Positions 48,801 to 63,635 of a stretch of DNA of 64,000 bases are shown piece after piece; within the stretch, counting starts at the first letter, position 1; every line of letters starts with the position of its first letter. The DNA is from Lanius collurio (lineage: Eukaryota > Chordata > Aves > Passeriformes > Laniidae), in the NCBI GenBank assembly GCA_020086605.1, contig JACBWW010000007.1, positions 25,127,100 to 25,191,099 of the forward strand. The letters run 5' to 3'. Both the position numbers and the translations under genes were made by a program. The notes beneath the pieces were generated by a model. That model made no database searches, was not told where the DNA came from, and was given only the letters and a program-made list of their open reading frames with translations.

Positions 48801-51800
48801 AAAGTACAGACACACAAATGGTAAAGCTACAGTACACTCACAGTGTCTCACACTCCAGCAAACTGAGCCTCAAGCAAGGGGTTTTAAGGTTGCTGAAAGC
48901 TGTTGGGATTGTCTGACACCCACTCCAGTGGCTGGGCATCCTTCTCAGATGCAAGGGCTCAGTGCAAATGCTTGTTTTGGTATATGAAGAGTGGAGGGGG
49001 AGGATCCAAACATGTCTGTGCGTGGGGACTAGGCATGGCTCTAGGATAAACCATAAAATAATGAAGAGCTATTTTAAAAGTAAATTTCACATTGACTCGT
49101 TGTAATTTGTCCATCTTGTTCTTTCCTTCATCTTTTCTGATTAGTGGAGATTAGATACATAAATAAGGTTTTTTGGGGTAGAACTGCTAACTAGCTTGCC
49201 AAACAGATTTGGATGAAGGCTTTTAAGGCACAATAAATAAAATACAGTAAATAAAGTAAATACAGAATTACTACAAATAAGCCACAGAAATGACTTCCAG
49301 GGTCACTTTCCTCTTGCCATGCCTTTCCCCTCACACAGCAAGACAAGCCATGCTTGCTGTCCTTGTAGCCAGTAGCTGCAAGCAGCAGGGGACTTTCCAT
49401 GGAAGTCCCCTGTACAAGGCACACAGGACATTTCTGAGGCTGGGGCGAGCAGTAACGAGCAGCACCCCGGGGCAGCCACAGGGGTTATTGGACTTTTCAG
49501 AGCATGGCAGAGGAGCATTACCACAACTGGGTCACTGTGCCACTGGTGAGCACAAAAAGTAAAATACAGCAATTTAGTAAATTATCTGTAATCCAGGATA
49601 AACAAAAACACATTTTCACTTAGCACATTTCCCTGAAGTCTCTAATTGCTTCTTACCAACTTTTTACTAGAATAAACACTTTTGTTATTAATGTAAAGGA
49701 AGCAATCTTTGAATTCACTTTTTTTGTTTTCTTCCAAAGGGTGTCCACAGGGAGGAATTAACATGATCCTGAGCTAAATAGTGCCTTCATTTGCCCCACT
49801 TATTTTAGAAGCCTTCAATTTCCCCGCCTCCCCCATGAAGGAAGGTTGGAACAAATCATTAAAAATGCCAGCCCACTGCTTTCCTTTCCACTTGTGTGGG
49901 AGAAATGGGTCTTGAAGTGAACAGACCACGTAGGCTCTTCTGGAGCTGTAAGACTGAAGAGAAGGGAAGGAAAAGGTTGGAACACAACCAGGGATGGGGG
50001 CCACGAATATTAGAATCTGGTAATTAATAAGCATTCACTGGATGTTACAAACTTTGTCTCCAATGGGGTTTTCCCCCTTCCAATGCACAGAGACAGTAAC
50101 AAGGGTCAGTAATCCAGTCAAGGTGTAGCAAATGACTGAGAGCAGGTGTCCTTGACCAAAAAGGCAAAGCATGACAGCACTAGTATATATCCATTTAGGT
50201 GATCAGTGGAGCAGTTCACACAGTCCAGATTGCCTGGATGAGGCAGGGATCATATGCTCAGAAACAAAGTTAGCTACACCTTAAGATCAACATGCTAATC
50301 AAAATGTTAAAATATCTTGTGTCCTTCATGTAATCATTCCCAGTTTGCACTGATTACTGCACAATTTGTTGAACTCTATGTAAAATATTATAAGCACAGT
50401 TTCTGATTATTTACTAATTTGTTATGATAGAAAAAAACAACTTCTAATATGCTTACGTTGGGCTTTAGGTTATTAACAATTAATAGGGAAAGCTTCTTTC
50501 TCATCCCATTGGAAATGAGGGCCAAATCCAACTTAAGAGGCTCACATTTGTATTTCTGTTTGCTCCTAGCTTTTCTGAAATAATTTTCTTAAGTGAGTCT
50601 ACTGTAAATGCTTTTATAGGTTTTACAAAGGACTCATCATCATCTGTCCCAACTACTCATCTGTACCTCTGCTGGAATCACAAAAGAACCCTGAGGCAAC
50701 TGAAAAACAAAACCAATACTGGGAGAATAATGACGTTCTGATCATTTGGAGTCTGCTTCGATTTTCCTTTTATTTGCATTTGTCAGAAGGCTGGGATATG
50801 CCTCTGCCAAAGGGGGGATGTGCTGTGGGTGGAGCTGATGTGAGCAGGCGGGGATAGGATAAGATATAAGCAACATCTGCTCTCAACACAAAGCCAACCT
50901 CCTGGCCCCTTGGCAAGACTGCTTTCTTAGGTCCATGCTCATCACAGTGATACCTACAGCCTCTCTGAGGATATGCCACTGGGATGGTTTTCTGCATCTG
51001 ACCCTAAATGAACACACTTACATGTAAGGAGGTTTAAAATGCAGCATAGTCTACAACCAGTTTCTTCCCAAGGTTAACTAACTGAGATATGTATTTTCAG
51101 CTACATGATGCCTCTGCATACAGGCATGCTGTGAACCAGACAGCTTAAGCAAGAGAAGAGAGAGATGGAGAAAAGGGTAGAGAAAGTTTGGGAAATGGGA
51201 GTTTGGAAAGAAAGGGAGACGCAGAGAGAGAAAATCGTGTGGAAAAACTGCCTGTCATTTCCCTGATAGATGGATGTTGCTCAGTGACAGCACTGATCCT
51301 CATGCAAGCAGGCATGTTACTGCTCACTGAAGGAGTCTGTCATTAAGCAGGCAAATATGCAAAAAAATCACAAAACTTTGAAACTTTTTTATGCATGTTT
51401 TTGGGGATGTTTTTTAAAAACCATGTCAAGGCCCTTGCCTGCAGGCTATTGTTGTCCAAAGTGACTCTCCATCTGTCTCAGATGCACACAGGGAAAAACC
51501 ACATTCATCATTATTGATTACTTTAGGTCTTGAAGGCCTGTGTAATGGAAAGGCCGATGTCAGTGTAAGACAATAGATATAGTGAGTCCTTTCCCAGGGT
51601 TCTTTGTTTAGGCTCAGTGGGCGCCTCAGGCACTTTGTGTATATGTCTAAACCAAACATCAGTCAGAAACCTGTCATGTCCACAGGATACAAAAAGCTGG
51701 TATCTCAATGCATGAGAGAATTTCATCACCAGGGTCAAGTTTACTTTGAAGACTGTGTCATGAGGGGAGAAACGTTTTGGATTTTTAATAGGACAAAAAT

Positions 51801-54800
51801 TATGTTGTTATTTCTTGGGTTTCAGATGTTCTTAAAACCAGAGATAGAATCCAGAGTTGTGTTGCAGCTGGGACTTGACATCATGAACACTCAAACACTG
51901 GAAATCACCCATACTCACTGCTTTATTGTAAATCTTGCCCATAAAATCAGCGGACAAAACGACTCTTGTTGAGAAAAATCCTTGTACTTCAGCCTATAGG
52001 AACAAACTGGGATACAAAGGATGATATGCAAAACTGAACTGCAGTAGCAGTATCAGTTTCTATTGACATTTTTGTGTCATCTACTATAAGAACCGAGAGA
52101 AGAGCTGTGGTCAGATACCTTGCATTGCAAACTGATGTAGAATAAAGCTTAAAAGGCTTTTAAACTTTTGCCATCTTGTTTCCAAAACAATTATAAAAAA
52201 ATCATTCCATTTTGGGAAGGCAAAGGAAGAGAGAAATGGGAACAAATATTTAGAAACATACAAGGAGATTTAGCAAAGAAATTTTTTGCAGAATTTTTTT
52301 CTTTCCTTTTTTCCCCTCACATTGTTCTTTATACTAATAAACACAGCATATGTACTCCATCTAACTTCACAATCAGAGAAAGCTTTTAACCATTTCCTTA
52401 TTTCTTTATCTGATTTTATCTAAAAACAAAACACTACATTTGCTATATTGAAATTTCAGCTTGAGCTATTTTAACAAAAAGTAGGGAAAACCTAGGAACA
52501 AAAAAGAAAGCTGAAAATGGTAACCTAAAGACATACCTTAAGCCTATCTGCAGGACAGTCAACTAAACAGCTGTCTGTGGAGTACAATAGGCTCTTAATC
52601 ATGAGGAAACAGCTGTAGGTGAAGTTGTATTGTCTTCTTTCTCACACTTGCACCTTCCAAGACTAATTTCTGAATGTTACCAGTTCACTGAAAAAGTCAC
52701 GTTTCTGAAGCCTGCATCACTACCCCAGCTGAATACTAGAAAAATGTAAGTAAAGGATGTGGCCTACTCCCAGAAGGTAAAAGAAAGGATCTACAAAAAT
52801 GGAAAAATGTTAGGGTAGTTTAGTAGCCATTCAACAGTGTTCCTGCAGGGCGTTCTCCTCTGCAACACCACCTATGCTGTGTTTAGCCAACTGCTCCCAC
52901 TCACACAAACCCTACAGCAGTGCCTAAAGCCAGCATTAGCAATACACCATGGCCCTGTCTTTAAGTTCAGTCATTCCTCTTCAGGTATTCTGAAGTGCTT
53001 TGCACTACTATCACTGTGAAGCCTTCTTGGAAGAGCAGGGAAGTCAAGAACTCCCAGGGTTGCAGTTAGGTACTTGCATCCAAGAAAGAAATTTGTACAA
53101 AAATCCTCCCAAAGCCCATTTTTAATTGGAAGTGCCTAATGGCAGGCATTTTTGTAGCCATGCCTATCCAAAAGTCATCTTGACTCTGCAGGGTACATCC
53201 AGCACCTTGGGACTTGCATGCTTTCACCCTCACTTCCAGCTTTTTCATTGGCAAATGGAACAGTGCATGGGAACTTTTCTGGTCAGCGGGATAGGTTTGT
53301 CGAGACTAATAAACTCTGAGGATGGCTCATGGTATTAGATATGCCCACATCAACCAACTTTCCCTCAAGCAATTCCTGAGCGCAGTTTGGGAGCTGGAAG
53401 GTTCTAGGGACTTTTTCCAGTAGGCACCATGCATGAGGTCTCCCAGCTGCAAGGGGAAATAAACATTCCTGCCACAGATGTGGGCTATTCTGGGAGCCAG
53501 TCGACATCAGTGCCCAGGAAGATCTTCATCCATTTAATTTACTAATGCATATCTAGCTGAAGACAGCGAAATCTGGTCTGTGCCTGGGTTTACCCGACTC
53601 TCACTGGTACCGATGTTAGTGCACTGGAGCCACATCAGTGTGTGGGAAGGAGTGAAAGATCAATAGTCCCAGAGAGAAAGTAAGAGAGTATCTGCATTCA
53701 GCCTGTCCCCCAGAGTGCTCCCACGCCTTGGGGAGTGGGTTCTTGTTCCTGCTGAGGAGTTGATTGCATGTTTTCATCTAATGACTCTTTTTAATGGATA
53801 TACATTCCCAAGGAGCTGGAACAGGAAAACTGCTGTAATTGCGTCATGACAGAACAAGCTCTGTGGAGCTCTATTTCCACTTAAAGAGAGGAATTTTAAT
53901 GATATTTATGAAGGAAAAACCTCATGCATGTCATTAATTGCTCTAGTCAATGACTAAAGAAATACTACATAATTCAAACATACATTTGAAAAAATATGGA
54001 TGAATCAATATAAAATTAATTTTTAATAAGGGCAAACTTCCAGGACTAATTAACTTGCTAGGCTGATATATATAACAAAGATTGGTACATCCAAACTAGA
54101 GATGGATAAAATTTGAAAAAATAATTAGAAAAATAATTCCCCCAAATACTGATTGAAATCAACTGATGATAGCAGAAAAGTTAATGCTGACTCGGGAAAT
54201 ATTTAATCTCTTAAAAGGGTTGTTTTTTTTTTTTTTGTTACAAATAAACTCAATGGTTTTAAATAAATAGTAAATAAAGCTACTTAATCTCAAGAGAAAG
54301 AAAATTAGGTCTTCTGTATCAGCTAATTGATTAATTATTCAAGTTTATTCAAGTTTTAATTTTGGAATTCAAGCAAATGCTAGGATTGGAAAAAAATGCT
54401 ACAGCACATCCTTCTTTCAAACATGCTAATATATTTTAATGTGACTTTTTGAACATGTGTTCAAAGCAATTTTTGGAAGACATGAGAAGACTGAGACATA
54501 GGCCATGTTATATTCCATTTCCAAGTACTCAGATATATATATTTGCACTATTATTTTTATTAATTTATTCTTTTCCCTTTATTTTATGTTCTGTTCTTAA
54601 TGTTTATCTGATATCATTTTTCTAGGCTATTGACTAAACTAAATTGTTCACTCAAAAGTTCACATATAATTCCTACAAAAAAATCATGCCTGTGTTCATG
54701 GCATCTGCTACAGTAATGTCATACACAAATGAATATGATATCCTCATTCTTAACAGGCTGAGACTTTAAGTGGTAGAGAAGTGAAAAAACAATTTAAGAT

Positions 54801-57800
54801 TCAGAACGGAGATATCTGCAGATATCTACAGTAACAGTCAGGGCTAATAGAGGGCAGAATCAGACAGGTGAAAGATCTCTGAGGACAACTACAGAAGAAA
54901 AAGGAGGGACCACACGGTTTCCAAATCCAAAACCACAGCTTGAACTGTAAGATCAGCTTTCAGTCAACAGTACATTTGAGGCTGCTTTTTTTTTTACCCC
55001 TCTTTTTAAACACAGACTTGAAATTCCTGCCTTCGTCAAGAATTCAGGCTTGAACATGTTCACTCAAAATTATGACAGCATTGATATGACAAGATGCTGC
55101 TGGTAGACACAGACTGGAAAACCCCTTTTAACAGAGTGTCTGTGATTTTAGCTCCCACTGAAAATAAATGCAATAATTTAGTTTTCACATTTCTTACTTA
55201 GATGAATGCCAGCAAGTTTTAATACTAATTTTTGTTAGCTATTCCAGCACAAAAATAAAAGGAAGCTCTAGGTGTACTCACAGATAAATCAGTAGCTGTC
55301 AATTAGGACAGAATTAATTTTTTCTGAGTTTGCCTCATGGTAAAATTGAAATACTTTGTCTTCACTGATTTTTTTCCAAAACTATAGAAAAGCACATTAT
55401 CTACCCTCAAGTAAAAATACACCTTTCTTGGTAAGAAAACATCTCACCTGGATTTTACAGCGAGTTCTGAAAATTATATATCCCTTCTCATGCCTTTCCA
55501 GCCATTATATTGATTCCTACATAAAAATACTGAGTTATTGCAGCTGTCACTGTCTTTTGAAGGTTATGCAACTTAAAATAGTTAAACTAACCTTTAGTGT
55601 GACCTTTGTAAGCCATCAAAACACTATTTGAAGGAGCTCTGTTTAACCATTGATGATTTTTAGGTACATTTGAAGTGATATCTGAAAACTGAAGGCCAGT
55701 GTCTCCTTCGGGAAGATTAAATTCCACTTCCCGCACAATATTTCCTAACATTTTTAAACTTGTTTTACTGAAAGTAAATCAGTCATTGAATGAAGAACAT
55801 TTTCTACTATTTATGAAATGAACAAGCTAGTAAGCAAAAACCACTAGCTAAAAGCTTCCTCATCCATTTGACCCCCACAAGGGCAGATTCTTTTCTAAGG
55901 AATTTAGATATTATATAGTCTCAAAAGCAGCCTGTTGAAACAGCTGTGAGAGTGACTGCAGATAAAAAGCATGAGGTAACAAACCACACTGTGGTGGGGA
56001 TAAACTTGCTGTCAAAACGTGAGCCCTCATCGTTTTAACAAGTTCTGAGGAAAACAAGAAAAAATGAAGTGAGTATCACAGTAGGGCAAGAAGAAGGGAA
56101 CCCATCTGAAAGGCTGAATATTTTGATCATGTAAACAAATTCACTGCATATTAGATGTCTGGTAGTCATAATACATTCTTGTAAAATGGAAAAAATCCCA
56201 GCCAACCACTTTTAGATTTGGTCTTTTGTGCAGTAATTTAACAGGAAGGGAGTGGTGACCCTTTGCAGAGCAGTGATCTGGAGCAGAGGACCTGAAGGAG
56301 GGAGTCTGGCAAGGGCTGCAGGCTGATGTCATCGCTGCCTAACAACACATTCCTGGCTTGCCTCGGTATTTCTCACTGAACAGACTATGTTCCAGTGTCA
56401 GAATTCCTTGAGTTGTGCAGCAACAAACAAGTATAATTAATTTTCTTAAATCACATACTTAACCTTATAGCGTCTAGTTTGCCTTATTCTTGTGCTATTG
56501 CTGGTGCAATGCATTTATTCCGCTTCCTATCCATAAGAGTAAATGTAAAGGAATTTTAAAGAATACTATTAAGCATTTTAAGCCTTGACATACAAACATT
56601 TTCAGAGAAGAGGCTGATTATGAGTCATGTTCCATTTTCTCCAGCCCAAAAGTCCCATGTCTCTTACAGAAAATATCTCAAGGTTAAACCCTACCTGCAC
56701 AGATCAGGAGAAAATGTCTTAATGAGATAGATATTATAAAGGGAGGAGACATTTTTCATCTTTGTTTACATATTGAAATACTTAGACGATAGTGAAAAAA
56801 TAGAACTCTGAGATTAGTTTAAACACATTTCTTTGTACTCTCCATGCTAAGCACACTTTGGTGATTATAGACATAAAACAGTCTCCTTGCTCACAATGTC
56901 TCACAAAGTTATCTATAGCTTCCAGCAAAGGGTAACCAAAGCCTAAACAATGACTTTGATTACTCTTCAATATGAGTAAATTTGGTCATTTTAAAGGACA
57001 AGCCCCTTTTGTTTATTACCAACAAAGTAGATGTAAAGAAGCAAGAACATAACATTTGATGCAGTAAGACATGATTTCCATTTGGTCTTTGCTCTGTGCA
57101 GGTGAGGAGAATTAGGTGCATGAGGACTTGCCAGTTCAAGTATGTCACAAGGAACAAGATTGCTTCTCCATGCTGTTCCCTTGCATACATTAAGCTTTCC
57201 TGCCAGGAAGTGTACAACTCTGGATTTGCTGTCAGGATAGCTCTGGTGGACAAACAGAGCTGCATGTGCAAAGCAGCCACGTGAACAAAGTGGCACAATT
57301 TTTTGGCTATTTGAGCCCTGTCCTACAGTTCAAACATGGAGACTTGTCTAAGAAGACTCCACCTCTTTGCTATCCTTTGCTGATTAAAGCCAGTATTTTA
57401 ATTTGGACTCAAATTTCTATAGAATTTTCTTCACATAAAAACCATCCACAGCAATGAGGCAGTTTTCTACTAGGAGAAAGATCAGGAGATTGAGACCCAA
57501 TATGTACCCACAGCTTGTAACAGCCTTTGTTCCCTTTATTTCATGAAGGTGTTTGAACTTTTTTTAAAGGACAGACACAGCCTGTGGCATTTAACACCTA
57601 GATGGTCAATGACAACAGATAACCAATTCAAAACACAAAGGTATTGTATCTGAAAATGTTGGCCTAGTGGCTTGACATGTGGACTTGAATACCTTGGTAA
57701 AATAATTTCCCCTTAGTTTATTGCAGGAACTCAGCACTTCTGTACAACAAATCATTATGATTATGCAGAAGCTTTAAAACTCTCTAAAATATGCATCACC

Positions 57801-57844
57801 TCTTTGGGCATCATGCAGGAACTCACACATCTTCCAATTTTACA
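48801..57844. other. Non-coding DNA, no gene recognised
   Basis: AT-rich. It contains a 14-base T run at 54223-54236 and a stretch at about 53760-53960 with the texture of conserved non-coding sequence. Open frames reach 122 codons (51604-51972, +) without recognisable domains. Confidence 0.7.
54223..54236. repeat. Poly-T tract, 14 bases
   Basis: A simple mononucleotide run with no retroposon recognised beside it. Confidence 0.8.
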
Positions 57845-58145
57845 TCGTATCTACTTATCACCTCTTTTGTGTATTTACCTTATTTATATATTCTACCAAC
57901 TTATACATAACCTACACAGTTCACTTACTTATACATAACTTACAACTTACACATCTTACTCACTATCTTATACTGCTTATACATGTTACTCTACTTATAG
58001 ACCTTACTCTATTTTTATCTAACACAGTACATACATATTTTACTTACTTTTACTTATACTTACTTAACACAGCACTTCTACCTAACACAGTACTTACACA
58101 TTTTACCTTACTTATCCATAATACAGTACATATACATTTTTCAAC
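57845..58145. repeat. Decayed tandem repeat, TTACTTATACA-like
   Basis: About 300 bases built from variants of CTTACTTATACA and of CTAACACAGTACATACA followed by TTTTACTTA. Clear copies of the AACACAGTAC core start near 58021, 58065, 58084 and 58121, so the spacing is irregular. One strand is nearly free of G. It looks like a degenerate minisatellite and may belong to the LTR-like sequence immediately to the right. Confidence 0.75.
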
Positions 58146-58690
58146 TACTGAGCATGAGATTACACATTACTTGATTCATCCCTCTACTTTGTCCACGAGC
58201 TACACACACACACACACACTTTTCAGATAATAATACGGGTTCCTAATTCAGTGCAGCACAGCCCTCTTTATCTGTTCCTTGCTGTCTTGGTACTTAGCCT
58301 TTCAGCTTCTCCTTCCCCAATTCTTTTACAATTTAGCATACTTTACCTCTCCTTAATGAATTCTTAAGGGCTCTAAATCCAGGCAAGCAAACTTGAGATG
58401 ATAACAGCAACAAAACCCATCCACTGATCACCAGCCAAGTTAGTCCAGGAAATCCAAACAACCAGGCAGCAATGGCCAGAAAGCAGATACAAGCCCATCC
58501 CACTTCTCTCTCCTCTCCCTCACTGAGCCTTCTGACTGGGCTTAAAAACCGGCCAGGAGCTGATCTGTTACACCTGAAGGTGGAGGGGTGGGTGAAGCTG
58601 GTGAGGGTAATTCCAGCCTGGTCTCACTCTGAGGGCTCCAATAGGCATGGCTGCAGATGGTTTGACTGGGGCACACTGTCATGATCCACA
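58146..58690 (-). mobile_element. Possible LTR fragment of an older avian ERV
   Basis: Read on the minus strand there is a GC-moderate promoter-like part with a TTTTTAAGCC TATA-type motif (complement near 58540-58549), followed by a GGCTCAGTGAGGGAGAGGAG purine-rich stretch and then AT-rich sequence leading into the tandem repeat at 57845. This order resembles the body of some long avian ERV LTRs, but I found no clear TG...CA ends or target duplication. An unrelated promoter-like non-coding stretch is the alternative. Confidence 0.3.
58202..58219. repeat. (AC)n microsatellite
   Basis: Nine AC units in tandem. Confidence 0.9.
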
Positions 58691-61600
58691 ACACCTTACA
58701 ACAGTAGCTCAAGTGCATTTCTGTTTCTGCAGAACAGCATCTGATATACAGAAACCTTAGTGCTCAGGCCTCTGCTAGGAAGGTGAGATTTACTCTTTAT
58801 ACATCAAAGGTGGAGTATCAACAAGCTGTATAGGGCTGAACTATTTAGAACAAGTTTATGCTGCCTAAAGAACAATCAAGTTGAGTTTGGTTTCTTATTT
58901 TCATTGTTTTTTAAAGAACTAGAGGAAGTGGTGCTCTAAAGGAGCTGGCTGTCAAGAGTGCCACTGCACAACCACAGCCACCACACTGGCACAGGGAGTG
59001 CTGGCTAATTCAGTCCCTAGAGTGAGTTGGGTCAGCCACTGCGAATATCACCAAGTTGTTCTGTACCCAGCTGTCACTGTTGGAGCAGCCCACAGGATGC
59101 ACCTACCCAACCATGAGGGAACTTCCTTTTGTGGCTGAACTGTAAGAGCAGGGCAAAGGGCAGACAGGTTTGAGCCTACACCTACAGTCATCCTCCTCAC
59201 CAGAAATGCAGAGCTCTGAAGTCACAGTGGTGATCAAAGTGCTATAACTGAGCAATCTAAATACGTGTCTATTCCAGAAGACTGAACTTGAAAATGTTTA
59301 TTCTGACCTTTCTCAAATGCCATTCTTTATCATTGCCATGTAGAATTCCAAGCAGTTTAACCAGAAAAAGATTTGGAGTGGTGATGGATGTGTTTGGGGA
59401 TCATGACTGTTTTTCAGTTTTGCAGATGTGTTAAGCACAAGCTGAGCAATGTCTTTTAAGGCTCCTAGACCTCTGACCAACTCAGTTGTTTCCCTACACC
59501 ATGCCATCCTCATCATGTCAAGGAAGTTGCAAGAGGCTTTCTCTTTTATTCCGGTCCAGTGGCACACATTTCATCTTGTCACGCAAAGGAAAGCAAGCAA
59601 GGCAGTAGAGGAGGAGTGTGAATTTAATCCGCTTGTCTAAGCTCACAGGTAGGTCAGGAATGTCATGATCACTGGAACTTGACCTGACATGGCACCACAG
59701 TGAAGTAATTTAGCAGGTGGTAGAACTGTGGGGATATGAAGCAAACACTGTATCGGTGATTTCAATTTGTGTCTGCATGTGCAGGTGTCATGGTTAAGCC
59801 CTTCCATTTCAGGAGGCACTTCTGATCCTAAGCACTCTTCATTTAGCAAAGACAATGAGTAGAAAATGTGAAATGCAAGTTAGAAGCTAATTACTGTAAC
59901 AGCCCTTCTTACAGATAAAATGCCAATGACATTATCTGTCTTCACCAGGCTAAAAGAACAGACTCAGTTCCAGCCACAAATGCTTTTCCTACCAAACAGC
60001 CTTCAGACACATATTTTACCCCACAAAACTGAGAGATAATAGCTGTTTACCACTGTTTACAAGTGCAATGTACATCTTCTCCCCATAACTAACTAGCACA
60101 CAATCACAAGGAGGCCTTTGCTATGCTGGACTCCAGAACTGAGCCTTGTGGATACCAGCACACTCCAGAGAAAGCTGTGCACTGCCATCCAGGAGTCCAT
60201 CGGTATGCTCAAATAAGCAGCTCGTGACACAGCCCTTCTAGTCCCTGTCTGCACGTGTGTTGGGAAAATCTTTTTTATGGAAGACAAATTATGGGTGCCC
60301 TTCTCCACATTACAATTGTTTTTCTGAAGCCCTTAAAGGCTTTTACAGCAGGAAAGAGCTTACTGAACATCTCTTTTTAGTCTCCGCATTCACCTAGGCT
60401 GAGGCAAGACACTTCAGTTGCTGGCAGGTATCTCACTATTCAAAATTACTTCAAAGGTATCTTCTTCCTTTGACTTAAATCTGAATCCCAGACTTGTTAG
60501 GCACTAAACAACCTAGGAGACAATTACAAGCTTCCCAGCTATCTGTCTGCTATCAAAGGCAGACAGAGGGACAATTACTCTAGAACACTGAGAACAGGAT
60601 TATTATTTACAGATAGTGTTAAGAGCAGTCTGCCTTGTGAATTCTGTTCTGATCATGTCTATCAGTAGTTACACTAGCAGAGAAACTCTGGGAATTGTGT
60701 GTGTGCCATCTCTTTCAGGCAGTATGTTGTCCTCCTGTTTTGGTACTATAATAGAAGGTATACTAAGTTGAAAAAATCCTAGGGAAAAATGTTTATTTTA
60801 TTGCTCTTTTTCCCTCTTGGAGACCAGAGGGAAAGCCATGACAGTAAGAAAAAATGCATTGTGATTGTGCCTTGGTAGGTCCTTATTTAGGAAAATGAGT
60901 GTGATTCAATACCGCAGTGTACAATGTGCTTCCCATGTAAGAGTCTTGTTGGCAGCCATTGGCTCCAAAGGAGCACCAGCAATTCTGCTGGCTCAGAGAG
61001 GAAGAAAAAGACTAGAGGTTAATGCTAAATAACTACTTTTAAAGGAATATGTATTTCTTAAGAAAAAGGAACTAAAGTTGTAAACTACCAGCATAACAAA
61101 TTGTAGGCATTTTACTGCTGGGTGTTGTGCTAGTTTCATGGCTTATGGCCTTGTTGTCTGCATAAATTTATAAGTTTATACAAAAGATCAGAAAAATAAG
61201 TTCTTTCTTTTAATATACATCCAGCTACAAAGAAACAACTAATTACTGAGCAATATGTGAAGCTTAGTAGGAATGGCCTTTCCAGAGAACATGGAGTGAA
61301 ATCAAGCTTCCTCTATCTGAGACTGACAGTTAAGAGAAAGGTTTTAATCGAGGTGGTTTCTTGTGTAGGCTTCCTTTTATTTACACACACAAGTCTTGAG
61401 GAGCTCACTTTAAAGCATACAAAATGAAAACTTCATCTTTGATCAAGTTGTTTGTGACTGGTCACCCTCCAAAACCATGTAGCTATTGCCGAACATTTTT
61501 ATTTGTATTGTACCTAGCCTGTAGCGTGGAGCAAGAGCAAGGAAAATGCAAGCCAGAGGAAATACTACACGGGGAAGTTCTCCACGTGTATCTTGTTCTT

Positions 61601-61789
61601 CTGTCTTCATAACATCTGCCAAACAAGCATTTCAGACGAACTTGGAGAAATGGAAAGGGGGTTTATTCTCTTGTGAATAAAAAAAAAGTATTTTTACTAA
61701 ACATCACACAGCTATCACTCAAACTTCTACAGACAGATAATAATGTATGTGATATTTTAGGAGCCAGCATTTAAAAAAATCTCCCACTC

Positions 61790-61805
61790 TTTTTTTTTTT
61801 TTTTT
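61790..61805. repeat. Poly-T tract, 16 bases
   Basis: A simple mononucleotide run. Confidence 0.85.
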
Positions 61806-63635
61806 GTAATATCTTTTTGAAGTGAAAATTGTGTTTTGCCAAACCCTGACTTCTGTCTGCAAAGTTCCTGATTTTATCATTGTTCTCCATGCATCTATCA
61901 AGGCTAGAAATATTAGTTTATTTTTTTCACATCCTCTATTTTTTTTATTCTATTCACCAGCACGAATTTGCATTTGCACCAGAACAACTCAAATCCAAGT
62001 TTTTCCTTTTCCAATCTAATAAAGAGAGCAAAAAAATAAGTAAAGAAAAAATTTTTCAGTTTATTGATCAATGACTGATGATAGAACATTCTGTGTACAC
62101 TCTCAGGATAAATTGATGAGCCACAGGAAAATGTGGGTTAAACTAAGCTATTTAGTAATCAATGGAATGCCCAGCTGTGCTGTGCAGTGGTTACAGACCA
62201 AGAGTAGTCATATTTTAAAGGAAATTTGCCAAGTCAAATCAATCAAGTTTTGTTCTCTGAAGCTGCAAGTTTCATTAAAAATGCAAATATGAAGATTTCA
62301 TACTCTTAGGTAACAGCATGTGATTTCGTATTCAACTTGCACCATTCTATATTAACTGTAGAAAAAATGCAATCTTCTAGCAATCACTGGAGGATTTGTT
62401 AGGTTAAATAAGGAATGGTTGATTCACAGGTCTTTAAAAAACAGTGGGGAAGGTGCAGAATCATAATTTTCATTAATCATTTGAAAATAAGTTCAGAATT
62501 GCTGATAATATATGCAGGTATTAAAAAGGTTAGAAGAGCAGTCAGAGCAATTTGTCTGCCCTGTACACCATGCACAGTCGAGCAAAATGTGTTTTCAAAA
62601 CAGAAGCTTGGGCAACTGGGACTGGGAAGAAAGAATGGAGATCAGCCCTTCACAATGGGGAACTGCCTTGGGGCTCCACAAGACAGCTAATTGAGCAGAA
62701 CACATCATATTTAAAAGCATAAAAGAGTTTTGGATGAAGAAACAGAAATAATACTGAGTGGCAAAGGGATGGCACTTTCTCTGCATATAGCACCCATAAG
62801 CTCACTGCTAGAACACAGTGTTCTTTGGAGAGATCCAGCTTCAAAAAAGGAGGCTGGAAATCTGCAAAGAGCTTAGGGATGGATGGTTAAAGCAGGAAAA
62901 TACAGCTGTTTGCTGGAGACTGAAAAACCTCATCTGTTTATGTTTATTCAAGAGGTTAAGAAATTACTTGATTACAGCCTACATACATTTACAGTGAGGG
63001 AGGGTTTGAACAAAAATAATGCCTAATGAGACACAGTACTTGGAAGATGAAATGCAACAAAGTCAGCCTTGGACTCTAAAGTTCAGTGATGATCACAAAC
63101 CAGCAGCTAATAGATGTGTAACAGATTTACCATCTGTTAAAGTTTTGGGGGCAAAAGTGAATGGGGATCCAGTTTTCCTTGCCTATCCCCCTTTGGAGCA
63201 TGGCATTGCAGAAACACAAGAGAATAAGCCCAGAAAAGGGTTTCTGCTTGTCCACACCACCAAATGCTAATTCCCTCCCTGGCCCTCCTTTAGGCCACTG
63301 TAAGAAGCTCTCCCTGAATGTTACACACACGTGGCCAGTTCAGACACATTCCAGTGCTCTGCAATATCCTCAGGAGATGGGAGGTTGCAAATTTCCCATA
63401 GCTGAGGAACTATTACAAAGAACAAATAAATCTATCCTTGTGAGCCTAGTTTCCCTTATCTTTGCTCATAATAACACTTGCCCACTATTTTATACTACTG
63501 TACCTTTCACAGTTTCAGCTTATTGCATGTCATAAAGGCAACTCTGGCCACCTCCTTGCAGTCATTCAGACACAACAAATTTAGAACTGTCAAAAATGTT
63601 AAGTGAAAATACCACTGCAGCAAGGAACCTGATGC

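Noticed and set aside
57845..58145. CRISPR-like array from repeated AACACAGTAC cores
   Set aside because: Spacing is irregular (44, 19 and 37 bases), units are degenerate and the genome is vertebrate.
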